Made by a program: the position numbers and the translations under genes | Shown here: positions 1-6,236 of the stretch, one piece after another | Numbering within the stretch: position 1 is the stretch's first letter | Layout of the letters: each line of letters starts with the position of its first letter | Origin: Flavobacteriales bacterium | Lineage (GTDB): Bacteria > Bacteroidota > Bacteroidia > Flavobacteriales_D > SKUL01 | Assembly (NCBI GenBank): GCA_007129985.1 | Contig: SKUL01000193.1 | Location: 1-9,054 of the forward strand | Direction of reading: 5' to 3' | Length of the DNA stretch: 9,054 bases | Notes under the pieces: model-generated | Databases searched by the model: none | Told to the model about the DNA's origin: nothing | The model's input: the letters and a program-made list of their open reading frames with translations, nothing else

Positions 1-98
1 GGCGGTTTGCGAAGGAAATTTCCGCCGATAAGAAATCCGGCACCAAATACAACGCCGACCAGAAGCAGCCAGCCCGTCCATTTCAGAAGTCGTTTCAT
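1..98 (-). CDS. Partial CDS, 5' end only: protein with N-terminal membrane segment or signal peptide
   Basis: Only the first 32 codons lie in the window; the gene continues past position 1. The ATG (98-96) overlaps the stop of the upstream peroxidase gene in an ATGA arrangement (98-95), a typical sign of translational coupling. The visible protein starts MKRLLKWTGW and has a hydrophobic stretch at about residues 9-25, rich in Leu, Val, Gly and Phe, preceded by Lys2, Arg3 and Lys6. This is either an uncleaved N-terminal anchor or a signal peptide. No Cys lipobox is visible in the part seen. Coupling to a di-haem peroxidase suggests a periplasm-facing partner, but that is inference from position only. 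The family cannot be recognised from 32 residues. Confidence 0.7.
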   Translation of the reverse strand, partial: MKRLLKWTGWLLLVGVVFGAGFLIGGNFLRKP

Positions 99-1372
99 GG
101 AGTGGGGTTTTCGGGTAAAGTTGTCAAAAATTGGGGAGAATATCCCGAAGGCAGCACCTCCGGCACGCGGGGCTTGAAAGACTCGTCGGTAAGGGTGTGG
201 AGGAAATCCACCAGTCGGTCGAGCTCGTACTCGCTCAGATTGGGCTCCCAGATGTGCCAGTGAATGCGCAGCTCTTCGTCCGGCGGAACGGCATGACCGC
301 GGCCTTTGTTGTAAAAAGCCACCACATCGCGCAGGTCGGAGAATTTTCCGCTGTGCATATAGGGCGACGTCAGGGCAATGTTGCGTAGGCCCGGCACCTT
401 GAAACCGCCGCGCAGGGAGGCCTCGCCCGTGGTTTCCGAGGCTCCGGGGTCGAGCGGACGGCCATCGGGCTCGGGCGTGCCAATGACGGCAATTTGCTGA
501 TTGGTAAACAAAGGCGGGGTATGGCACTCGGAGCACCGCGCCACAAACGACCGGAACACATTGAAACCCTCTATCTCTTTTTGGTTCAGCGCGTCGTGAT
601 AGCCGTGTACATATTGGTCGTAGCGGCTGTTGAGCGAAATGAGCGAGCTTTGAAAAGCGGTGAGGGCGGTTGCCACGTCGGCCACGGCAATGGCCCTGTG
701 TTGGGTTTCCGGAAAAGCCTCTTGAAACAGCCGGGTGTACGACGCGTGCCCGTTGAGTGTGGCCTCAAGTTGCCGGGGAGAGCTGTTCATTTCGTCGGCG
801 TGAAAGAGTGGTTCCAGGGCCTGCTCTTCGAGTGATTCGGCACGGGCGTCCCAAAAAAGGCGACGCAAAAACGCGGCGTTCCAGAGCGAGGGCGCACCCC
901 TTGCAAGCTCCTTTCCGTTGCGCCCCTTGCTTCTCGGTAAACCGTCGCTAAAACCTTTGCCTGGGTGGTGGCAACTGGCGCAAGACATCTCGCCGTTGCC
1001 CGAAAGAATGGGGTCAAAAAAAAGGTAGCGACCGAGGTCAATTTGCTGGGGTGTAAATCCGTCTCTCCACGCCGGAAGGGCCGTTTGCAAACCTCCTACC
1101 CCTGAGTTGCCCAGCGATTGGTATTGCTGGTAGGGTGTGCGAAGCAGGCAGCGGTTGTCGGGCGTGCGCTCAAAACCGGGCGGACAGCTTGCACAAAGCT
1201 CTATCTTGCCCGAAGAAACCGGAAGTTCCGTGATAAAGTCTGTGGATGCCGGTTCGGTTTCAACACCCCTCATCTCATCGCAGCCTGTAAGCACCAAGGC
1301 CAAAAGCGCGGCAATAATCAGCGCCTGAAAGGCATTGGGTTGGGAAAGGATATGTTGGAGGCGGGCGGGCAT
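95..1372 (-). CDS. Di-haem cytochrome c peroxidase / MauG-family lipoprotein
   Basis: Predicted 425-residue periplasmic c-type di-haem protein of the bacterial cytochrome c peroxidase/MauG family, which reduces peroxide or carries out peroxide-driven oxidations. The N-terminus is a lipoprotein signal ending in an LTGC lipobox (Cys31), so it is probably tethered to a membrane. Two haem-binding CxxCH motifs are visible: CASCH at 131-135, followed by HPGKGFSDG, and CSECH at 280-284. FWDARAESLEEQALEP at 173-188 is a family hallmark. TSPYMHSGKF around 336-344 holds Met339, a likely distal ligand of the electron-transfer haem. Residues 60-75 hold three extra cysteines (CASCPPGF, then Cys75) that are not haem sites. 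The ATG lies 33 bp after the envC-like stop, and the stop overlaps the next gene's ATG. The family call is solid; the electron donor and true substrate are unknown. Confidence 0.93.
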   Translation of the reverse strand: MPARLQHILSQPNAFQALIIAALLALVLTGCDEMRGVETEPASTDFITELPVSSGKIELCASCPPGFERTPDNRCLLRTPYQQYQSLGNSGVGGLQTALPAWRDGFTPQQIDLGRYLFFDPILSGNGEMSCASCHHPGKGFSDGLPRSKGRNGKELARGAPSLWNAAFLRRLFWDARAESLEEQALEPLFHADEMNSSPRQLEATLNGHASYTRLFQEAFPETQHRAIAVADVATALTAFQSSLISLNSRYDQYVHGYHDALNQKEIEGFNVFRSFVARCSECHTPPLFTNQQIAVIGTPEPDGRPLDPGASETTGEASLRGGFKVPGLRNIALTSPYMHSGKFSDLRDVVAFYNKGRGHAVPPDEELRIHWHIWEPNLSEYELDRLVDFLHTLTDESFKPRVPEVLPSGYSPQFLTTLPENPTP

Positions 1373-1380
1373 GGGGTGAA

Positions 1381-1388
1381 CAAAGGTA
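1381..1388 (-). promoter_or_regulatory. Candidate Bacteroidota -7 promoter element before the peroxidase gene
   Basis: Read on the minus strand this is TACCTTTG, a full match to the Bacteroidota -7 consensus TAnnTTTG. It sits in the only sizeable gap of the 3' half of the cluster (33 bp between the envC-like stop and the peroxidase ATG). Transcription would start within a few bases of the ATG, giving a very short leader. No convincing TTTG -33 element is visible at the usual distance, so this may be weak or fortuitous. Confidence 0.35.
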
Positions 1389-1409
1389 GCACCCGCGTAG
1401 CGATGCTAC
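1386..1409 (-). other. Small inverted repeats with two alternative hairpins between envC-like and peroxidase genes
   Basis: On the transcript, GUAGC (1409-1405) can pair with GCUAC (1401-1397) across a 3-base loop. Alternatively GUAGCA (1409-1404) can pair with UGCUAC (1391-1386) across a 12-base loop. The two folds exclude each other. The first arm contains the TAG stop of the envC-like gene, and the last arm overlaps the candidate -7 element. There is no U-run, so this is not a standard intrinsic terminator. The stems are short and could be chance. Confidence 0.3.
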
Positions 1410-2620
1410 TTAAAAATCCACAGCGAAGGATTCTGCTTGGTGGTGCCCTCGGCGCTTATTTTCCAGATTTCGAGGTGGGCAATGGTTTTCTGCTCTTCCT
1501 CGTCGGTTTGCAAAATACCCAGTGCCTGCTTGGTGGTAACCTTTTCGCCGGTGGTTACAAAAACCTCCTGCATATTGGTGTACACCGTGCGGTAGGCTCC
1601 GTGGCTCACGATGATGTTCTTGCCCGCGCCCGGGATGGTAAACACGCTGGTTACTTCGCCGTCGAAAATAGCCCGCACCTGCGCGCCTTTGCTGGTGGAA
1701 ATGTCAATACCGTTGTTTTCAATCATGATGCCCGGTAGCACAGGGTGCTTCTGCTTACCAAAGTTTCCGGTGATAACCCCTCGCTCAACAGGCCAGGGCA
1801 GCTTGCCTTTGTTGTTCTCAAAGCTCGCCGAAAGTGCCGCTGCCTCCGGGGTGAGGGTAAACTCGCCACCGCCCTTTTTCTTGGCCGCGGCAATCTCCGC
1901 CTCTATGATGCGCTGAATCTCTTTGTTGAGTTTGTTGCGCTCCTGCTCCTGCTGCTTTTGCTTTTTCTTGAGCGCCTTTGTTTCGCCCTGCAGCTTGCTC
2001 AAAATGCTTTTCTGGTTGTTCTGGTCCTGGGCCAGCTTTTCCTGTTCTTTCTTTTCGTTTTCGAGCAGGGCCGACTTTTCCTCTTTTTGTTGGGCGAGCA
2101 GCTCCTGTTTCTCTTCAATTTTTCGCGTGGTTTCCTTAATCAACTCCGCCTGCCGCGCACGGTACTCGCTGTACTGGTTGATGTAGCGCGTGCGTTTGAG
2201 GGCCTGAAAAAAATCGTCGGCCGAAAATATAAAGAGCAGCTTGTCGTAGGTGTTTCGATTTACGTAGGCGCGGTAAATCATTTCCGCGTATTCGTTTTTG
2301 AGGCGCTCCAAATCGGCAGCGAGCGACTCTATCAGCGCGTCGTTTTCGGCAATCTGGTTGTTGATTTGCCTGATTTCGCCCGAGATGGTTGCAATCAACT
2401 CTTTTCGCAGCCTTATGCGCGACTCGGTAAGTTGAAGCTGGTTCTGGGTGTTTTTCTGCGTTTGCTCAGCGTCCTTGATGAGCTGCACCGTCATCTGGAT
2501 TTGCTTATTGAGTTCATCGCGCTTTTTCTGCAAGGCTTCCTTGTCCTGCGCAAATGAGGCAAGGCTCATAAACAACAACACCAACGCGGAGAGTGCACCC
2601 CTAGTTAACCACTTGCTCAT
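1406..2620 (-). CDS. EnvC-like coiled-coil protein with degenerate LytM/M23 domain, likely amidase activator
   Basis: Predicted secreted 404-residue protein with the EnvC plan: signal peptide at about 1-24 (cleavage after SFA, before QDKE), a long Lys/Glu/Gln-rich coiled coil at about 26-245, a short linker, and a C-terminal LytM/M23 domain at about 274-404. In E. coli, EnvC is recruited by FtsEX and activates cell-wall amidases at the septum without cutting peptidoglycan itself. The M23 zinc site is degraded here in the same spirit. The H-x-G-x-D motif reads NNGID (Asn302, Asp306), the Y-x-H-L histidine is Asn349 (YTNM), and the final H-x-H reads I-A-H (Ile380, His382). I therefore infer an inactive regulator rather than a peptidase. 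The ATG lies 20 bp inside the end of the DUF4292 gene, suggesting coupling. The name envC would rest on architecture only. Confidence 0.9.
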   Translation of the reverse strand: MSKWLTRGALSALVLLFMSLASFAQDKEALQKKRDELNKQIQMTVQLIKDAEQTQKNTQNQLQLTESRIRLRKELIATISGEIRQINNQIAENDALIESLAADLERLKNEYAEMIYRAYVNRNTYDKLLFIFSADDFFQALKRTRYINQYSEYRARQAELIKETTRKIEEKQELLAQQKEEKSALLENEKKEQEKLAQDQNNQKSILSKLQGETKALKKKQKQQEQERNKLNKEIQRIIEAEIAAAKKKGGGEFTLTPEAAALSASFENNKGKLPWPVERGVITGNFGKQKHPVLPGIMIENNGIDISTSKGAQVRAIFDGEVTSVFTIPGAGKNIIVSHGAYRTVYTNMQEVFVTTGEKVTTKQALGILQTDEEEQKTIAHLEIWKISAEGTTKQNPSLWIFK

Positions 2621-3506
2621 ATTTGTCGGGGATTGAAAAAGGCATGGAAACCGGTTCGTTGATGCGCATGCGCGAATAGGAAAGTCTAAAGGTAGCTTGT
2701 TCCTGAGTATTTCCCAATGTGAGGTCTATGCGACCTGGAAAGAGCTGCCCTGAAACCTCTTCGTGGTCGGAGTAAAAGGCGCGCAGAAAAATCTCGCTCA
2801 AAAGGTCGGTGAACACGGTTTGAACCACCTTGCCGGTTTCGTGGTGCAGCCAGTACTGACGGGCTATGAGGTCGTCTTCGTCCAGGCGGTCTTGCAGGCG
2901 CATGATGCGGCGTTCTATCTGGCTCTCTCCGGTGGTGTCCAGCGGCAATTCAAGCGCCTCCTGCCCGCCCATACCCACGGCACGTCGGATTCTGTTTGCA
3001 TTTCTGGTAGCGAGCATGTAGCCAAGGTCATCATTGCGAGAGCGGTAACGCAGCTCCGGCAGAAAATACAGCGGATTGCCCACGAGGATATCTTCCAGCC
3101 CTGCCAACGAGAGGTCGCTGTTGGTAAGCTCGTTCAACTTTTGGTAGGTGCCGATGAAGTACTTGTTCTTGATTTTGTCAATGTACTTCACGCTGTCTTG
3201 CGTACACAGCAAACGAAAAACCTCAATTCCCAGAGCCGGAGATACGGACACCCAAATGGCCGAGTCCCGGCGAATGCGCAGCGTAGCGCGAAAGGAGTTG
3301 TTGCGGCCCTCGGCGCGCACGTCGGCAGATACTTTTGCGTTGAAGCTTTCGTATTCGGCAGCGCCTTGTTGAATCCAGTCAACGAGTTCCTGGGTGCTTT
3401 TGGCGGGAAAATCGCGCACGGCAACATCCCTTTTTGAGCGGCACGACATCAGCAGGACCATCGGCAGGATGCCCAACCATGCTATGCGCCACCAAAAGCT
3501 ATTCAT
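2601..3506 (-). CDS. DUF4292-like lipoprotein, possible LolA/LolB fold
   Basis: Predicted 301-residue lipoprotein resembling the DUF4292 family of Bacteroidota, whose function is not established to my knowledge. The signal has a hydrophobic stretch at about 6-20 and a lipobox ending at Cys22 (LMSC, then RSKRD). The body looks beta-rich, with alternating strands. Residues 55-110 run FNAKVSADVRAEG, then FRATLRIRRDSAIWVSVS, then PALGIEVFRLLCTQDSVKYID, a rhythm like the LolA/LolB half-barrel; this comparison is by eye. The ATG at 3506 overlaps the TPR gene's stop by 8 bp (ATGAATAG). An in-frame TTG 30 bp further upstream is possible but lengthens the overlap and gives a worse signal peptide. It sits between a TPR lipoprotein and the EnvC-like gene, consistent with an envelope role. 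Confidence is high for the gene and moderate for the family. Confidence 0.85.
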   Translation of the reverse strand: MNSFWWRIAWLGILPMVLLMSCRSKRDVAVRDFPAKSTQELVDWIQQGAAEYESFNAKVSADVRAEGRNNSFRATLRIRRDSAIWVSVSPALGIEVFRLLCTQDSVKYIDKIKNKYFIGTYQKLNELTNSDLSLAGLEDILVGNPLYFLPELRYRSRNDDLGYMLATRNANRIRRAVGMGGQEALELPLDTTGESQIERRIMRLQDRLDEDDLIARQYWLHHETGKVVQTVFTDLLSEIFLRAFYSDHEEVSGQLFPGRIDLTLGNTQEQATFRLSYSRMRINEPVSMPFSIPDKYEQVVN

Positions 3507-5220
3507 GCAGCTTTTTATCGGCAATTTTGCGGTCAATCAACTCCGAAGCGTCTCCGGCATCGCGGGCGCGTTTCCAGTACTCCACAGCCTCGTCTATTCT
3601 GTTGAGCTTAAAGAGCACATCTCCGTAGTGTTCAAGGATTACACCCTGCGTACTTCCTCCGTTGTCCATGGCTTTTTCGAGCCATTGGCGTGCGTCTTCA
3701 TAACGTCCTTTGCGGAACAGCACCCAGGCTTTGGTGTCCTGAAAAGAGGCCTCGCCGGGCTGCAGTTCATTGGCGCGTTTCGACATTTTCAAGGCTTTGT
3801 CGAGCGACTCACCGCGCAGAGACAAGTAGTAGCTGTAGTTGTTGAGAACGTAGGCGTTGTCTTCGTTGATGGAGAGGGAGTTGTCGTAGGCCTCGTCGCT
3901 AAGGGTGTGTTCTCCCAGCTCGTGATACGCATCGCCGAGACTCGCGTAAAACTGCGCCAGTTGCCCGAAGTTATCCACCACCAAATCAATGCCGGCTAGG
4001 AGTGATTCAACCGCTTCTTCGAAACGTTTTTGCTGCATCAGGCCCACGCCGTGAAAGAGGTAAAACGAAGGCATGGTGGGAAAGAGCTCTATGGCCTGTT
4101 CGCTGGTGCTAACCATCGAGTCGAAATCCTCCAGTTGCGAATCGAGAATGAGCATTTGGTTCCACAGCACAAAGCGGTTCTTGTCAATCTCGGCGGCCTT
4201 GCCAAAACTTTCACGGGCTTCGGCAAAGCGTTCGTCGCGGTACAAAAAGTCACCGTAAATGGAGTGTGCTTTTGCTTCGTCGGGATGCTGCTCCAGAAGA
4301 AGTTCGCACAGTTCATAGGCCTGGCCGATGAGTTTCCGGTCGGTTTCTGTTTCCTGATAGTAGGTCAGCAGTACGTTGATTTTGGCATCGATGTCAAGGT
4401 CGGGGCTTTTAAAGGCTCGTTGTAATTCCACAAAGGCTTTGTCCATATCGCCGGCATTCCGGTGAAACTCTGCCAATGATAGTCGCAGCATTCCGTTGTC
4501 GTCGTCCATTTCGGCAAGCTTGGCGTATATCTCCATGGCTTTTTCGCGCTCGCCGGACGCGTCGTAAAGCTCCGCCAGAATGCCCCAATAGCGGATTTCC
4601 TCAGGCGCCAGTTCGGTGAGCTTGATCACTTCGCGAATGGCTTCTTTGGGCTTGCCCATCTCCATGTAGAGCATTTGCTTTTGGAGGGCTATTTCTTCGT
4701 TCAGACCGAGTTTCTCTTCAATGGAGTCGAACAGCTTGATGGCCTCGTCGTAGTTGCCCAACATGATATAGGTGCCCGCCAGCTCAAAGTAATAGTCGTA
4801 CTGGTTGGGGTACTGCTGAATGATGTTTTTGTAGGTTTTTACGGCCTTGTCGTAGTTGCCGATGCGTGCGTTGAGCTGCGCATACATTCCCTGGTACCAG
4901 ATGTTGGAGTCCTCCAGACGTATGGCTTCAGCCAACATCTCTACTGCCGACTCCAGGCGGCTTTGCCTTTCGTAAAGTCGTCCCAGTTCGTAATAGGGCG
5001 CACTCTCATTGGGTTTAAGCTCAATGCATTTCTTGAATGACTTGACAGCACCGTCCACATTTCCAGAAAGACGCTCTTTCTGGCCGGTGAAAAAGTGCTG
5101 CTTGAATTCGCGCTGAACGATTTCGGTGGTTACTCCGGAAGTGTCCGCGGTGTCGCGCGCGCTTTTGCATCCTGCCACGAGCAGGGTGATGCCAAGCGCC
5201 CATATTGCAAGCCTCAACAC
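3499..5220 (-). CDS. Large TPR-repeat lipoprotein
   Basis: Predicted 573-residue lipoprotein made almost wholly of tetratricopeptide repeats, which usually serve as protein-protein scaffolds. From the GTG at 5220 the signal is short and well formed: MLRLAIWALGITLLVAGC, with the lipobox Cys at 18. This GTG is one base after the nucleotidyltransferase stop. A second in-frame GTG at 5250 would add ten residues, put an acidic residue in the n-region and overlap the upstream gene by 29 bp, so it is less likely. TPR helices run from about residue 40 to 560; clear examples are GNVDGAVKSFKKCIELKPNE, RFAEARESFGKAAEIDKN and GRYEDARQWLEKAMDNGG. The C-terminal NNYSYYLSLRGESLDKALKM and ILEHYGDVLFKLNRIDEAVEY segments look like a TPR family common in Bacteroidota. 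Its partner is unknown; the neighbours suggest an envelope assembly role. Confidence 0.9.
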   Translation of the reverse strand: MLRLAIWALGITLLVAGCKSARDTADTSGVTTEIVQREFKQHFFTGQKERLSGNVDGAVKSFKKCIELKPNESAPYYELGRLYERQSRLESAVEMLAEAIRLEDSNIWYQGMYAQLNARIGNYDKAVKTYKNIIQQYPNQYDYYFELAGTYIMLGNYDEAIKLFDSIEEKLGLNEEIALQKQMLYMEMGKPKEAIREVIKLTELAPEEIRYWGILAELYDASGEREKAMEIYAKLAEMDDDNGMLRLSLAEFHRNAGDMDKAFVELQRAFKSPDLDIDAKINVLLTYYQETETDRKLIGQAYELCELLLEQHPDEAKAHSIYGDFLYRDERFAEARESFGKAAEIDKNRFVLWNQMLILDSQLEDFDSMVSTSEQAIELFPTMPSFYLFHGVGLMQQKRFEEAVESLLAGIDLVVDNFGQLAQFYASLGDAYHELGEHTLSDEAYDNSLSINEDNAYVLNNYSYYLSLRGESLDKALKMSKRANELQPGEASFQDTKAWVLFRKGRYEDARQWLEKAMDNGGSTQGVILEHYGDVLFKLNRIDEAVEYWKRARDAGDASELIDRKIADKKLHE

Positions 5221-5221
5221 C

Positions 5222-6223
5222 CTAGTCTGTATAATTGAAATCTCCAACACTTACGTTTCTTGGGTTTGCGGAAATCTGAGCGTGGTTTCCTACCATGGAT
5301 TGCTCCAGCACCACATTTCTTACCTCGCTGTTTTCCTGAACAATACTATTGCGAACAAGGGCGTTTTCAACCACCGTTCCTGCGCCGATGCTCGCGTAAG
5401 GGCCTACCACGGCACTTCGCAAAACCGCCCCTTTTCCAATGAAGCAGGGTTGAATAACGACGCTGTTTTCTGAGGTGATATCCCCCATCATCCCATTGGG
5501 ATATTTGTTGGCAAGCACGCGCTGGTTGGTGTACACCGTGGCATCCTTGTTACCGCAATCCAGCCACTCACTCACGGTGTCAATCCGGAATTGCACGCCT
5601 TGTGATTTCATGTGCTCCAGGGCATCGGTCAGACCAAATTCCCCACCTTTAATGCGGATGTCTTCGTCAATGAGTCGTTGCAATTCGCGGTGCAGTCTTT
5701 CCCCATCGGAGAAGTAGTAAATGCCAATGATGGCGCGGTCTGACACAAAGGTTTCGGGCTTTTCTACAAAGGCTTTCACGAGTCCCTGTTCGTCGGTTTG
5801 CACCACGCCAAAAGCCTCGGGGTTGTCCACGCGGCTGGTCCAGATAATGCCTTCCGCGGAAGTGTCCAGGCGAAAGTCTGCTTTGAAGAGCGTATCTGCG
5901 AAAGCTACCATGACGTGTCCGCTCAATGATGTGCGAGCGCAAAGAATGGCGTGGGCCGTTCCGAGGGCTTCATCCTGGTAGGAAATGATTCCCTTTGCTC
6001 CTTGCGCCTCCGCGATGCCGATAAGCATTTGCTCCACCTTTTCGCCAAAACGACCCATCACAAAGTGGATTTCCTCCAGTGACTCATCGCACACGGAGGC
6101 AATGTCTTCAACGAGGTGTTCTACAATGGGTTTGCCCGCCACGGGAATCAAGGGTTTGGGCACCGTAAGTGAGTGCGGCCGCATCCGTTTTCCCATTCCC
6201 GCCATGGGTATGATTAATTTCAT
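5222..6223 (-). CDS. Sugar-1-phosphate nucleotidyltransferase with C-terminal left-handed beta-helix
   Basis: Predicted 333-residue cytoplasmic enzyme that joins a sugar 1-phosphate to an NTP to give an NDP-sugar and pyrophosphate, feeding glycan synthesis. The N-terminal Rossmann-like domain (about 1-235) carries the family signatures: GMGKRMRP at 9-16 for the nucleotide phosphates, VPKPLIPV at 22-28 with Lys23, YQDEALGTAHA at 82-92 for base and sugar recognition, Asp110 in FADTLF and Asp222 in WLDCGN as likely metal ligands, and VEKP at 153-156. From about 243 to 320 a series of hexapeptide-like turns (IGKGAVL, GPYASIGAG, VGNHAQI) predicts a left-handed beta-helix. Such domains serve in oligomerisation or, in bifunctional relatives, acyl transfer. 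Glucose-1-phosphate thymidylyltransferase is a common label, but guanylyl- or uridylyltransfer cannot be excluded. The ATG lies 13 bp after the dUTPase stop. Confidence 0.93.
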   Translation of the reverse strand: MKLIIPMAGMGKRMRPHSLTVPKPLIPVAGKPIVEHLVEDIASVCDESLEEIHFVMGRFGEKVEQMLIGIAEAQGAKGIISYQDEALGTAHAILCARTSLSGHVMVAFADTLFKADFRLDTSAEGIIWTSRVDNPEAFGVVQTDEQGLVKAFVEKPETFVSDRAIIGIYYFSDGERLHRELQRLIDEDIRIKGGEFGLTDALEHMKSQGVQFRIDTVSEWLDCGNKDATVYTNQRVLANKYPNGMMGDITSENSVVIQPCFIGKGAVLRSAVVGPYASIGAGTVVENALVRNSIVQENSEVRNVVLEQSMVGNHAQISANPRNVSVGDFNYTD

Positions 6224-6236
6224 GCCTTTCTTGTCG

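Noticed and set aside
1140..1195. Possible third haem site at the Cys60-x-x-Cys63 of the peroxidase
   Set aside because: The residue after the second Cys is Pro, not the His needed for a c-type haem ligand.
1386..1409. Intrinsic terminator after the envC-like gene
   Set aside because: The stems are only 5-6 bp and no U-run follows; the next gene starts 33 bp on.
1118..1738. Plus-strand open frame of 206 codons
   Set aside because: It spans the junction of two well-supported minus-strand genes and shows no recognisable domain or start signal.
1745..2557. Plus-strand open frame of 270 codons, very rich in Leu, Phe and Val
   Set aside because: It is the antisense of the Lys/Glu/Gln-rich coiled coil of the EnvC-like protein. 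The complement of such codons is stop-poor and reads as Leu/Phe, imitating a membrane protein.
2763..3437. Plus-strand open frame of 224 codons
   Set aside because: It lies wholly antisense to the DUF4292 lipoprotein gene, with no family resemblance.
3394..3999. Plus-strand open frame of 201 codons
   Set aside because: It is antisense to the TPR and DUF4292 genes and is explained by their codon use.
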